This document shows positions 44,381 through 53,291 of a stretch of DNA of 64,000 nt, one piece after another; position 1 is the first letter of the stretch; each line of letters opens with the position of its first letter. Location: assembly GCF_024496085.1 (NCBI RefSeq), contig NZ_CP101751.1:1922001-1986000 (forward strand), written 5' to 3'. This stretch comes from Flavobacterium cerinum (lineage in GTDB: Bacteria; Bacteroidota; Bacteroidia; Flavobacteriales; Flavobacteriaceae). The notes below the pieces were generated by a model that was given only the letters and a program-made list of their open reading frames with translations, was not told the DNA's origin and did not search any database. The position numbers were made by a program, and so were the translations under genes.

Positions 44381-44806
44381 ATGATAAATAAAGATTTAAT
44401 TTTTCTGATTAACATGGCCAAAGTTCAATCGGTTGTGGCGAGAAGATTCGATGCGCTTAGTGTACATGGAATCGGATTTAGTGATTTTATGATATTGTAT
44501 TTACTCAATACGGCGCCGGAACATAAGATGCGTAGAATTGATTTGGCAGATAAGATCGGATTAACGGCTTCCGGTGTAACTCGTTTACTGGCTCCGATGG
44601 AAAAAATCGGATTAGTAGGAAGAGAGGCTAATCAGCGGGATGCCAGAGTTAGTTATGTAGTAATCACAGCAAACGGAGAAAAAATATTTGAAGAAGCGAA
44701 GGTAACGGCTGAAATAATTGCTAAAGAAATTCTGCCGGCTAAAAAAGGAAAATCACTTCGGATGATGTTGGAACTTTTGGCTGATCTCGGCGGAAACATC
44801 CAATAA
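44381..44806 (+). CDS. MarR-family transcriptional regulator
   Basis: A 141-residue winged-helix protein: MRRIDLADKIGLTASGVTRL (recognition helix) and LAPMEKIGLVGREANQRDAR with the wing DARVSYVVITANGEKIFEEA. MarR proteins usually repress a neighbouring efflux or metabolic gene and respond to small phenolics. The likely targets here are the following DUF1330-like gene and hydrolase. Confidence 0.9.
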   Translation: MINKDLIFLINMAKVQSVVARRFDALSVHGIGFSDFMILYLLNTAPEHKMRRIDLADKIGLTASGVTRLLAPMEKIGLVGREANQRDARVSYVVITANGEKIFEEAKVTAEIIAKEILPAKKGKSLRMMLELLADLGGNIQ

Positions 44807-44822
44807 TGTTTATCGATAAGAA

Positions 44823-45266
44823 ATGAAAATAATGACAACAACAAAATATTTATACCCTGAATATGAAGCAGGTAAAAGATTGTTTCAGAAAAACATATCG
44901 GGTTCGATTGTAAACCTGAATCTGATCCGGTTAAAAGAAATAGCAGACTATTCGGAGAATCCGGATTTAAAACCGGAAAATGAGATAACCGGTCGGGAAG
45001 CTTTTTTAAACTATATCCGGAAAACAGAACCGTTTCTAACAGCAGCAGGCGGAGAAATTCTGTATATCGGAAAAGGCGATCATTTCCTGATAGGTCCGGA
45101 TTCTGAGCGTTGGGACATTGCGATGCTCATCCGCCAGAAAAGTGTTGGCGACTTTTTTAGCTTTGAACAAAACGAAGCCTATATGAAAATTGCCGGACAT
45201 CGTAAAGCGGCTATTGAAGATTCCCGTTTATTACCGCTTGAAGATATTTTATTAACGGATTTATAA
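44823..45266 (+). CDS. DUF1330-like protein
   Basis: A 147-residue protein. A second possible start lies three codons downstream (ATG at 44832). The core resembles the DUF1330/NIPSNAP-like dimeric alpha-beta barrel fold: LNYIRKTEPFLTAAGGEILY then RWDIAMLIRQKSVGDFFSFE and a terminal HRKAAIEDSRLLPL. Function unknown. It lies 16 bases after the MarR gene and 6 bases before the hydrolase, so the three form an operon. Confidence 0.7.
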   Translation: MKIMTTTKYLYPEYEAGKRLFQKNISGSIVNLNLIRLKEIADYSENPDLKPENEITGREAFLNYIRKTEPFLTAAGGEILYIGKGDHFLIGPDSERWDIAMLIRQKSVGDFFSFEQNEAYMKIAGHRKAAIEDSRLLPLEDILLTDL

Positions 45267-45272
45267 GATAGG

Positions 45273-46166
45273 ATGCAAACGATAAAACAAGATAATGTCG
45301 AATTATGTTATGAGGTTTTAGGCGAAAATAATAAACAAAACCTGATATTGATTTCCGGCTTAGGAAGCCAGATGATTCGTTGGGATGCTGATTTCTGTGC
45401 TGTATTAGTACAAAAAGGTTTTCGAGTAATCCGGTTTGATAATCGGGATTCCGGTTGTTCCGTTTTTCTTTCGAAACAAAAAGAAGAATATGGAAATGAC
45501 ATTGAAAAAGCTTTTGAAAAGGTAAAAGCAAAAGGTGCTCCGTATTCGCTTTATGATATGGCTACAGATGTAATTGCTTTGATGGATCACTTGCATATTG
45601 ATAAGGCTCATATCGTAGGTCGTTCTATGGGAGGGATTATAGCGCAATTAATCGGAGCAGATTTTCCGAACCGTGTTTTGTCACTAACCATTATTATGTC
45701 GACTTCTCTGAATCCGGTTTTGCCACCCGTAGCTCCGGATGTTATGGCAATGATGACTCGGAAACCGGTTAATCCGATTGCAGACAAACAAGGTTATATA
45801 AAGGATGCTTTGGCTTTTGCCCGACGAATTGGCGGAACAAAATACCCATTAGATGAAAACAGGGAGATCGAATTGATTGAAAATGAATTGAAACGTTCTC
45901 GATCTGAAAACGGTACGCTACGACAGTTGTTGGCGATGGGAACTATGGTGTTTGATGAAACAAAAGCAAAACAAATTACGGTACCGGTTGTGATCATCCA
46001 TGGAACGGATGACCCGATTTTTCATCCTGATTGTGCCGTGGATCTGGCCCGTTTAATTCCACATGCTAAATTGCTACTGATGGAAGGTATGGGACATGCG
46101 ATCCCTTCGGAATTGTATTCGTATTTCGGAGCGGTAATTGCTGAACAATCTAAAGGAATCTTATAA
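45273..46166 (+). CDS. Alpha/beta hydrolase
   Basis: A 297-residue alpha/beta hydrolase with nucleophile elbow GRSMGG (Ser about residue 117), acid in HGTDDPIF and His in GMGHAIP. The N-terminal LISGLGSQMIRWDADFCAVL carries the oxyanion region. Family members are esterases, lipases or epoxide hydrolases; the substrate is unknown. Third gene of the MarR operon. Confidence 0.9.
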   Translation: MQTIKQDNVELCYEVLGENNKQNLILISGLGSQMIRWDADFCAVLVQKGFRVIRFDNRDSGCSVFLSKQKEEYGNDIEKAFEKVKAKGAPYSLYDMATDVIALMDHLHIDKAHIVGRSMGGIIAQLIGADFPNRVLSLTIIMSTSLNPVLPPVAPDVMAMMTRKPVNPIADKQGYIKDALAFARRIGGTKYPLDENREIELIENELKRSRSENGTLRQLLAMGTMVFDETKAKQITVPVVIIHGTDDPIFHPDCAVDLARLIPHAKLLLMEGMGHAIPSELYSYFGAVIAEQSKGIL

Positions 46167-46243
46167 AGAGCCAATCCGGTTATTTTTTCTGTATCCATAA
46201 AAATAAGATTTTCTGTATCTGTAACTATAGGTTGTGACGCTAT

Positions 46244-46251
46244 AGCTTTGT
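46244..46251 (+). promoter_or_regulatory. Promoter -7 element
   Basis: TAGCTTTG matches TAnnTTTG 21 bases before the ATG at 46273. Confidence 0.5.
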
Positions 46252-46272
46252 ATTGTTTTAAAGAACAGAATT

Positions 46273-46656
46273 ATGAAGCAAACCCAGTCAGACAAAGCGA
46301 TCTTGCATATTCAGGAAGTATATGCTTCCGATATGACGCAATTAAAATCTTTCTTTAATGTATTGCAGGATCAATCACAGGAAATGCCGGTAAATGAAAC
46401 TTTCGGAATCCCTTTTTTACAAATAAAAGAAGAAGAAAAGTTAATCGGTTTTGCTAGTTTGATACTAGATGAAAATGATAAAGCCGACTATGTTTTATAT
46501 CCGAAGAACCTGACTAATGATAAAGATGATCAACAATGGAAAGAAAAAGTAGATAATGTTTTCCGTGAAAAACAACTGACTTTTTTTAAAGATAAAGATG
46601 CTTTTCAAAAAGGAATCATGCGATTGTTAAATTGGTTGAATCACAGTTATAATTAA
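46273..46656 (+). CDS. Hypothetical cytoplasmic protein
   Basis: A 127-residue protein without signal or membrane segment. A short region reads IPFLQIKEEEKLIGFASLIL, reminiscent of an acetyltransferase or a stress-response fold, but no motif is decisive. I do not recognise it. It has its own promoter and stands just before the MocR gene. Confidence 0.6.
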   Translation: MKQTQSDKAILHIQEVYASDMTQLKSFFNVLQDQSQEMPVNETFGIPFLQIKEEEKLIGFASLILDENDKADYVLYPKNLTNDKDDQQWKEKVDNVFREKQLTFFKDKDAFQKGIMRLLNWLNHSYN

Positions 46657-46676
46657 ACAGAGCAAAACAAAAAATG

Positions 46677-46684
46677 TACATTTG
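46677..46684 (+). promoter_or_regulatory. Promoter -7 element of the MocR gene
   Basis: TACATTTG is an exact TAnnTTTG match. It ends on the G of a possible GTG start at 46684, which argues that the true start is the ATG at 46699. Confidence 0.6.
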
Positions 46685-46698
46685 TGAAAACAGTTCCT

Positions 46699-48117
46699 AT
46701 GAAGACTAAAGAAGCATTATATCAGAAAATAGCGCGAACCATTACGGAACAAATCCAAAACGATACTTTGCAGCAGGGTGATAAATTGCCCTCTATTCGT
46801 AGTGCCCAAAAACTATATAATGTAAGTCTTAATACGGTAAAACTAGCTTATCTCGAACTGGAAAGTCATTCTTTAATTGAGCCACGACCTAAATCAGGTT
46901 ATTTTGTGAGTCAGACAGCGCAACGGAAACGGGCTTTACCGACTATAACCCGGATTACAACATCGGCGAAAGAAGAAACACCGCAGGATTTGATCGATAA
47001 GGTTTTCGGAACGATAGCCAAAGAAGATGTGACCCAATTTGCTCTGGGGATTCCGGGGAAAAACTTTCTTCCGTTGGCGAAGCTAAATAAAGCAATTGTA
47101 AAAGCTGTAAAAGATAGAAATGATAGCGGAACGTCCTACGAACCGGTTCAGGGAAACGAACATTTGCGTCGTGAAATTGCCAAATGGGCGATGGTGTTGG
47201 AAGGAAAAATTACAGAAGATGATCTGGTTATTACTTCCGGAGCGATCAATGCGATTTACAACGGATTAATGGCTGTAACTAAACCGGGAGATGCCGTTGC
47301 AGTTGAAACACCGGCTTATTTCGGAGTGTTACAGGCGATTCAACTTTTGGGATTACGAATAATCGAAGTACCGACACATCCGGTTTTGGGCGTCGATCTT
47401 GATGCATTAAAAAAAATACTACCGGAGGTAGCGGCCTGTTGTTTTGTGACTAATTTTAATAATCCGATGGGATTTCAAATGCCGGATGAAAATAAAAAAG
47501 AATTGGTTCGGCTGATTACACATTATAATGTACCGCTGATTGAAGATGATTTATACGGAAACTTATTTTTTGGTGCTGAACGTCCTAAACCCTGTAAATA
47601 TTATGATGAAGCCGGATTGGTAATGTGGTGCGGATCGGTTTCGAAAACAATGGCTCCGGGTTATCGGGTCGGATGGATTGCACCGGGACAATTTAAAGAC
47701 AAAATCATTCGGCAGAAGATCGGACAAACGGTTTGTTCCCCATCCTTATTTTCGGATGTGGTTGCCCACTTTCTGGAATACGGTAGATATGATCATCATT
47801 TGCGTACGTTTCGTCATAAAATGTATGCTAATTACTTACAGATTCAACGTGCTGTAGAAGCCTATTTTCCGGACAATACTAAAGTATCACAGCCCAAAGG
47901 CGGTTTTATGCTCTGGTTAGAACTCGACAAACGAATCTGTACGGAAGATTTATATGATCAGGCCATAAAACAAAAAGTGAACTTTGCACCGGGAAGGATG
48001 TTTTCACAATACAATCAGTATAATAATTGTATGCGTCTGAATTATGCAATGGAGTGGACCGACCGGGTTGAAAATGATCTGAAACTATTGGGGCAGCTGG
48101 TAAAAAATAGTATTTAG
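46699..48117 (+). CDS. MocR-type regulator (GntR domain plus aminotransferase)
   Basis: From the ATG at 46699 the protein is 472 residues. The N-terminal winged-helix GntR domain is YQKIARTITEQIQNDTLQQG then LYNVSLNTVKLAYLELESHS. A class I aminotransferase-like domain follows, with the PLP lysine in GSVSKTMAPGYRVGW (about residue 316). MocR proteins use PLP-linked ligands to control genes for vitamin B6, GABA or amino-acid use. The substrate is unknown. Confidence 0.93.
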   Translation: MKTKEALYQKIARTITEQIQNDTLQQGDKLPSIRSAQKLYNVSLNTVKLAYLELESHSLIEPRPKSGYFVSQTAQRKRALPTITRITTSAKEETPQDLIDKVFGTIAKEDVTQFALGIPGKNFLPLAKLNKAIVKAVKDRNDSGTSYEPVQGNEHLRREIAKWAMVLEGKITEDDLVITSGAINAIYNGLMAVTKPGDAVAVETPAYFGVLQAIQLLGLRIIEVPTHPVLGVDLDALKKILPEVAACCFVTNFNNPMGFQMPDENKKELVRLITHYNVPLIEDDLYGNLFFGAERPKPCKYYDEAGLVMWCGSVSKTMAPGYRVGWIAPGQFKDKIIRQKIGQTVCSPSLFSDVVAHFLEYGRYDHHLRTFRHKMYANYLQIQRAVEAYFPDNTKVSQPKGGFMLWLELDKRICTEDLYDQAIKQKVNFAPGRMFSQYNQYNNCMRLNYAMEWTDRVENDLKLLGQLVKNSI

Positions 48118-48135
48118 TTTTTTACCGTTATCCTT

Positions 48136-48645
48136 TTAAACCGTTTTACTAAGTAGCTGACGAATTCGTGATGGTAAGGTTCCGTTAACTTCTATTGTCA
48201 TGATATCAAAATCCCAAATCCATTCGCTGAGTATTTCATTAACCTTATAACGAAGTTTTGGCAGATCGGATTTCTCACAACCTATTCGATCCGGATTCTC
48301 AATAGGAACAAAAACAAGAAGGTCTATTTCAGAGCTTAATTCCTGTACTTTTTTATAATAATGCTGAATGTTTTTATTTTTATCCATAGCGTGGATATAG
48401 GCTAAAAGGTCAATCGGACACCGATCAAAAATAACATCATCCTCACTTTCCGGAATTTGCTTTACAGAAAAATCGAATTGTGTAATAAAATCGTCAATAT
48501 CGGGTGATTCTGAAAATAGATAGCCGGTATCTTCCAGTTCGTAATAGGGTTCCCGATACAATTTATAACCGGGTAAATGCTCGCATAGTTTCTCGGCTAA
48601 TGTTGTTTTACCAACCCGATGGGCTCCAATTATTGCTATTCGCAT
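48136..48645 (-). CDS. NTPase/kinase-like ATP-binding protein
   Basis: A 169-residue P-loop protein: Walker A GAHRVGKTT (residues 7-15) and a Walker B-like DDVIFDRCPID. The pattern resembles the NadR/deoxynucleoside kinase-type AAA ATPases. It has no signal. The next gene (DUF2200) lies 11 bases upstream on the same strand. The substrate is unknown. Confidence 0.78.
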   Translation of the reverse strand: MRIAIIGAHRVGKTTLAEKLCEHLPGYKLYREPYYELEDTGYLFSESPDIDDFITQFDFSVKQIPESEDDVIFDRCPIDLLAYIHAMDKNKNIQHYYKKVQELSSEIDLLVFVPIENPDRIGCEKSDLPKLRYKVNEILSEWIWDFDIMTIEVNGTLPSRIRQLLSKTV

Positions 48646-48656
48646 CTTGCTTGTTA

Positions 48657-49007
48657 TTATTTACGTAAGATTTTATCCATTGTCTTTCCCTTTGCCAATT
48701 CATCAATTAATTTGTCCAGATAACGGATCTTCTGCATAAGCGGATCTTCAATAGCTTCTACACGGTAACCGCAGATCACACCCGTAATTTTCGAGGCATT
48801 CGGATTAAGTTGAGGTGCCTGAGCAAAGAAATTTTCAAAATCGGTTTTGTTGGCAATATGATCCTGAAAAGAAGATTCATCATAACCCGTCAGCCAGAAA
48901 ATGATAGTATCAACTTCCTCTTTAGTACGCCCTTTTTTTGTTGCCTTTTGGATATAATGCGGATAAACACTAGCAAACGACATTGTGTAGACTTTGGTGT
49001 TATTCAT
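48657..49007 (-). CDS. DUF2200 protein
   Basis: A 116-residue protein that closely fits DUF2200: [20 protein letters not shown], then [20 protein letters not shown] and [20 protein letters not shown]. Function unknown; DUF2200 members occur in many bacteria and some carry helix-turn-helix-like features. It is co-transcribed with the ATP-binding protein gene. Confidence 0.88.
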   Translation of the reverse strand: MNNTKVYTMSFASVYPHYIQKATKKGRTKEEVDTIIFWLTGYDESSFQDHIANKTDFENFFAQAPQLNPNASKITGVICGYRVEAIEDPLMQKIRYLDKLIDELAKGKTMDKILRK

Positions 49008-49202
49008 GTTGTTTGAATTTTAATTTACACTATCTGAATTGTACAAAATTATATAATTGAAAAAGTATTTATAATAAAAAGGAACCTATTTAAGATTAAT
49101 ATTTACACGATTTTATTACTTGTTGAAAATACAATATCGGGAGCTGGAATATACTGATTTTTGAAATAAATTTAGTATATTACAATTGTAAACAAAGGAG
49201 TT

Positions 49203-49988
49203 ATGCAGGAATTGCAATTAGTGTCAGTTGGAGATGTACTTATAGGAGGTACTACAAAACCAGTCAATATTATTGCATTAAATGAGAATGGAACCCCGTG
49301 TAAATATATACTGAAGTTGTTTACTAAGAAACAGATTTTACAAGGTATATCAGTAGCAAAAGAAATAATAAGCTCGGAGCTGGCGAAACAATTTAATCTG
49401 ATCTGTCCTGATTATGGAGTTATAAATTTTGAACATTCAGAAATCAATAATCTCTACGGAAAAGAAAGGTTGTATTCACTTGATGAAGGTTATAAATTTT
49501 GTAGTAAATTCATAGGGCAAAGTGTTATTTTTACTCCCTTGGTGACAAAAAGCTTTTTGAACGATTATGATTATGCAAATATTTTTGCGTTTGATTTTTT
49601 TGTTTATAATATTGATAGAGGAGGTGTACGTAAAAAACCAAATTTATTAATTAATGACTCAGATTTAATATTGATTGACCACGAACTCACTTTCTCTTTT
49701 ATTGATTCAGATAAAAAAGTTGATTACGAGTCTTATTTAAGAAATTACCCCTACCAACATCACATTTTGATAAAGTATTTAAAGTCCTCGAGACAAAAAA
49801 AGCATTTGTTCGATGAGTTTTTGGAAATGTTAAAAGTATTGAATTTGAGCAGTCTAAATAGTACTTTTGATGGGTTAGAACGGCTGCAAATACCTCATTA
49901 TGAACGAGAAAAATTTATTAATTATTTCATGTGGGCTAAACAGAATGTCACTATTTTTGAACGGTACTTAAAAGGAATGATTCAATGA
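49203..49988 (+). CDS. HipA-like kinase
   Basis: A 261-residue protein with a HipA-type kinase core. The catalytic loop is NIDRG (136-140) with a downstream KPNLLI, and the metal Asp is in LIDHE (Asp159). Full HipA toxins are about 430 residues, so this is a compact version. HipA kinases phosphorylate a translation factor such as glutamyl-tRNA synthetase. The neighbour is a DUF3037 protein that begins 4 bases before its end. The locus is AT-richer than the flanks. Confidence 0.75.
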   Translation: MQELQLVSVGDVLIGGTTKPVNIIALNENGTPCKYILKLFTKKQILQGISVAKEIISSELAKQFNLICPDYGVINFEHSEINNLYGKERLYSLDEGYKFCSKFIGQSVIFTPLVTKSFLNDYDYANIFAFDFFVYNIDRGGVRKKPNLLINDSDLILIDHELTFSFIDSDKKVDYESYLRNYPYQHHILIKYLKSSRQKKHLFDEFLEMLKVLNLSSLNSTFDGLERLQIPHYEREKFINYFMWAKQNVTIFERYLKGMIQ

Positions 49989-50851
49989 AAACGGATTTTT
50001 ACACATATTGTATATTAAAATACAAGCATTCGCCTTATTTAGACGAGAGTATAAATATAGGTGTGCTTATCTATTTTGAAGAAAGTAAAAAATTTGTTTT
50101 TAAATATTCTAAAGCCTTAAACCGGATTAAAAGTATTTATTGTGACGTTCCTGAAAAAACAATAAAGGAATATATCAGGCAAATCTCAAAATATCTGGAT
50201 GGATATAGGAGTGAAGATACTATTTTCAATTCTTCGGAAGGTTTAAATTTGAAATCATTTATATCGGCCAATATTTTACCTGACGATAGTACGGTAATTC
50301 AGTTTTGTAATTTTAAAACAGAACCAACAAGAGGTTTGAATGAGGAATTAATTGAGAAAATAATACTTGAAAAAGAATTTATTGATGATATTAAAGGGAA
50401 TTTAAATCAACAACAAGAACCTAAAATAATTTCTCATCTATATACTGAATTAAAAAAGTACGGATTAGAGAATGTTGCGTTCAAAAACAGATATAAAAAG
50501 GACTTCAACATCCAAACAAATACGGGTAATTTTCATTTTGATTTCGCATGGAAGAATGGTGTTTGGAATCTGGTAAAGCCAGTTGGGTTTGACTTAAAAA
50601 CTCCTGAAGGAATCATACAAAAAGCAAGAAATAATTTAGGTGAATTTACAGATTTTAAAAGTGAAGTAAGTGAAACGGATTACAAGTGCAATTTAATTGT
50701 TGGTGAGCCTATAGACCATTCTCTTTTTAAAAACTATGAAAGTGCGTTGAGTATTTTACATAAAATACCAAATATCAAAATTATAGAAGAATCGATGCTA
50801 AAAGATTATTCACAGGAAATAATTGAAGCGCTATCTAAAAGTGATATATGA
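49985..50851 (+). CDS. DUF3037 protein
   Basis: A 288-residue protein with an N-terminal DUF3037 domain (FYTYCILKYKHSPYLDESIN, then IGVLIYFEESKKFVFKYSKA, and RIKSIYCDVP). The C-terminal half has a second domain (FHFDFAWKNGVWNLVKPVGF). DUF3037 is often coupled to a HipA-like kinase. The overlap with the kinase gene (ATGA) means tight coupling. A regulatory or antitoxin-like role is a guess. Confidence 0.75.
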   Translation: MKTDFYTYCILKYKHSPYLDESINIGVLIYFEESKKFVFKYSKALNRIKSIYCDVPEKTIKEYIRQISKYLDGYRSEDTIFNSSEGLNLKSFISANILPDDSTVIQFCNFKTEPTRGLNEELIEKIILEKEFIDDIKGNLNQQQEPKIISHLYTELKKYGLENVAFKNRYKKDFNIQTNTGNFHFDFAWKNGVWNLVKPVGFDLKTPEGIIQKARNNLGEFTDFKSEVSETDYKCNLIVGEPIDHSLFKNYESALSILHKIPNIKIIEESMLKDYSQEIIEALSKSDI

Positions 50852-50887
50852 TAAAATGTTCAAATAATCTAAATTTATAAGATAGAA

Positions 50888-50939
50888 AATTAAGTATAAA
50901 GGCCAATTCAACTTGTTGAATTGGCCTTTATACTTAATT
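50888..50939. terminator. Long bidirectional terminator
   Basis: A perfect 24-bp inverted repeat (50888-50911 with 50916-50939, 4-base loop) lies between the DUF3037 gene and the Tet(X)-like gene on the opposite strand. It is longer than an ordinary terminator and has no long T run, but its position between convergent genes suits that role. Confidence 0.55.
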
Positions 50940-50952
50940 CATTTTTCAGAAA

Positions 50953-52113
50953 TTAATGCTCACTAAAAAATGCCAACATCGTTTCCAAGGCTTTTTCAGA
51001 ATGCATACGTTCTCCGTTTTCCAGTGATTCCCGAGCGGCTTTGGCTGCTCTTTGGCGCATATTGACTTCGTAAGCTGTTATGGCTTCCTGTATTGTATCA
51101 TATTGATCAGAAGTTAGGTGTTCACTTAGTTCCAAGGCATCCAGCATGGCCATATTGGCACCTTCTCCGGCAAACGGAGGCATAACATGTGCAGCATCAC
51201 CCAGCAATGTTAAATTGGAACGACTTTTCCAGGTTTGATCCAAAGGCATACAGTAAATCGGACGGGGGATGGCCGGTATTGTTGCATTTTTAAAAAGTTC
51301 ATACCAAATAGTTCCCCATTGCGGATATTCAGTTTGGAACCACTGTAGTAATTGATCGGTATCGGAGTTGTCCGGAATAGTTACTGTCGGATTGTTCTCA
51401 TCGGTTTTATAACTCGCATAAAAAGTTAAGTCACCATTACCTTTCATTCCCATTAGTAAACATTTCGAATTTCCGAAAGCCATAATTTTTCCGCCATCCA
51501 ACATAGAATGAATGTGAGGAGCTGCTTTTTCGGCATCGGTAACGTTTACCTCCAGCATAGTGATCCCGGAATAAAAAGCTTTGATATCCGTAAGATATGG
51601 GCGGATTTTAGAGTTGGCGCCATCTGCGGCAATAACAATATCGGCGTAAGCAGACGAACCGTTTTTAAAGTACAATTGCCAGCCGTCGTTTTGTGGTTCC
51701 ATTTGCAAAAAATGACTGTCCCATACTACGGTTTCAGGGTGCAATGATTCCAGTAACATATTTCGTAACGGACCGCGATCGATTTCAGGACGAAAATGAG
51801 CACTGCCAAAATTTTCTTCCTGTTTCGCATCATGATCACTATAAAAAATGGCAGCATTTTGGTTTACGATAAGCTTTTTATCGGCACCGGGACGGAAATT
51901 CTTTTTGAAAACAGCTAATAAACCGGCCTGACGTATTGCGGCCAATCCCGATTCATCATGCATATCAAGCGGAGCACCTTGTATACGGGCTTCTTTATTG
52001 TAATCGCGTTCATATACTTTTACATTTACTCCTTTTTGCTGTAAAAGCCGCGCTAATGTTAAACCACCCGGACCACCGCCCACAATAGCGATTTGCTTGT
52101 TATTTAATTTCAT
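50953..52113 (-). CDS. FAD monooxygenase related to Tet(X)
   Basis: A 386-residue flavoprotein monooxygenase. The FAD-binding motif IAIVGGGPGGLTLARLLQQK is at residues 8-27, followed by the VYERDYNKEARIQGAPLDMH region and the GDAAHVMPPFAGEGANMAML second FAD motif. The order and the wording of these motifs are close to Tet(X), which hydroxylates tetracyclines with NADPH and O2. Resistance cannot be inferred; relatives in flavobacteria act on other phenolics. An AraC regulator lies 28 bases upstream on the same strand. Confidence 0.87.
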   Translation of the reverse strand: MKLNNKQIAIVGGGPGGLTLARLLQQKGVNVKVYERDYNKEARIQGAPLDMHDESGLAAIRQAGLLAVFKKNFRPGADKKLIVNQNAAIFYSDHDAKQEENFGSAHFRPEIDRGPLRNMLLESLHPETVVWDSHFLQMEPQNDGWQLYFKNGSSAYADIVIAADGANSKIRPYLTDIKAFYSGITMLEVNVTDAEKAAPHIHSMLDGGKIMAFGNSKCLLMGMKGNGDLTFYASYKTDENNPTVTIPDNSDTDQLLQWFQTEYPQWGTIWYELFKNATIPAIPRPIYCMPLDQTWKSRSNLTLLGDAAHVMPPFAGEGANMAMLDALELSEHLTSDQYDTIQEAITAYEVNMRQRAAKAARESLENGERMHSEKALETMLAFFSEH

Positions 52114-52141
52114 ACCATTAAAGTTTATTTACAGTACAAAA

Positions 52142-52903
52142 CTATTGCTGTTTTAAAACGGATAATAGTATAAATCGGTCGTTTTGATTTTTAGATAATT
52201 CTCCCGGAGCCACACCGGAAAATTTTTTAATTTCCTTTATAAAGTGATTTTGATCTGTAAAGTTGAGTTCAGGGAAAAGTTTTCCCTGTGCAATATGTTC
52301 TAATGAAGCTCTGAACCGTAATATAGTGCAGAAGGCTTTTAATGATAATCCGAATTGCTGATTGAAATAACGATTAATTTGCCGACAGCTCCAGGCTACT
52401 TTCTCTGAAAGTTCTTTAATGCTCATTTCCCCATTTGACTGATAAATTAGTTCAAAAAGAAGGCGTTTTCGGTCATCAATTACTTTCGGTAAAAGCTCGG
52501 TTATCTTTTGGGTTGCTTTTGTCTGAAAATGATCAAAATCACTGAAATCATCTGGCGTAAAATTCCAGAAATCATTCGGGAGAAGCGTAGCGGTGTTCAA
52601 TAAATTGGTAATAGAAGTGCGCAGAATATACTCAACCGCCAACGGTTTAAAACTAATTACAAAAGTATGAGTATGAGGAAGAATACTTCTTTGTTCGGGA
52701 AAGGTTTCTAATCCGACCAGTGTAATATGAAAAGGTTCAGATGCCGATTGAGAGAAAAACAGATCAATTCGCCCATCGGGAACAATCATAACTTCCTTTG
52801 CATGATCCGATGGATTATAAAACATACCGATGCTTTCTACAAAGTCGGATAACAAATGTATCGGCGGAATAAATTGATATCGGAAATCCTCGTTCATAGC
52901 CAT
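52142..52903 (-). CDS. AraC-family transcriptional regulator
   Basis: A 253-residue protein. The C-terminal AraC-type helix-turn-helix is seen in IKELSEKVAWSCRQINRYFN with QQFGLSLKAFCTILRFRASL. The N-terminal part has a DUF6597-like sensing domain (PPIHLLSDFVESIGMFYNPS). AraC proteins activate a nearby gene in response to a small molecule; the monooxygenase that follows by 28 bases is the likely target. Confidence 0.9.
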   Translation of the reverse strand: MAMNEDFRYQFIPPIHLLSDFVESIGMFYNPSDHAKEVMIVPDGRIDLFFSQSASEPFHITLVGLETFPEQRSILPHTHTFVISFKPLAVEYILRTSITNLLNTATLLPNDFWNFTPDDFSDFDHFQTKATQKITELLPKVIDDRKRLLFELIYQSNGEMSIKELSEKVAWSCRQINRYFNQQFGLSLKAFCTILRFRASLEHIAQGKLFPELNFTDQNHFIKEIKKFSGVAPGELSKNQNDRFILLSVLKQQ

Positions 52904-53105
52904 TATCAGGTAGCAGTTTGTCGTTTTAAAAGTAACAAATTATCAAATACGGAAAAGGATACAGGTAAAATTAGAACACGTTATGATTATAGTTTATGAA
53001 GTAGATGTCTGAAGAGTCTTTAATGTGACTTTTTTTGTACGATGTTGAAATTTAGTGGATTGAATTCTGTTGTTTACTTTTATACTATATGGAAAAGTAT
53101 AGAAA

Positions 53106-53291
53106 ATGAGAATAGAACAATTTAATTCCGTTGCGTTAGAATTATATGAAATGAAGGGTATAAGAGGCGGACGAATACCCTGGCGTAAATTATATGAATG
53201 GATAGATAGAGGCGTTAAACTTATTGAATTAGTCGATATAGCTGATCGGTTTATAGAAGGTTGGAATGAAGTTGAATGTGATTGTAAATAA
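53106..53291 (+). CDS. Double-glycine-leader peptide 1
   Basis: A 61-residue peptide. Residues 1-22 form a double-glycine leader: VALELYEMKGIRGG has Leu at -12, Glu at -8, Met at -7, Ile at -4 and Gly-Gly at -2/-1. This matches the leader consensus of class II bacteriocins and related peptides cut by C39 peptidases. The 39-residue core is amphipathic (RIPWRKLYEWIDRGVKLIEL) and ends in CDCK. Its end overlaps the CPBP gene by 26 bases, so the two are coupled. The peptide itself is not one I recognise. Confidence 0.65.
   Translation: MRIEQFNSVALELYEMKGIRGGRIPWRKLYEWIDRGVKLIELVDIADRFIEGWNEVECDCK

Noticed and set aside
46684..46698. GTG start for the MocR regulator
   Set aside because: The G belongs to a TACATTTG promoter element; the ATG at 46699 is the better start.
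49985..50851. DUF3037 protein as a classical HipB antitoxin
   Set aside because: HipB is a small helix-turn-helix protein; this one is 288 residues without such a domain and follows the kinase gene.
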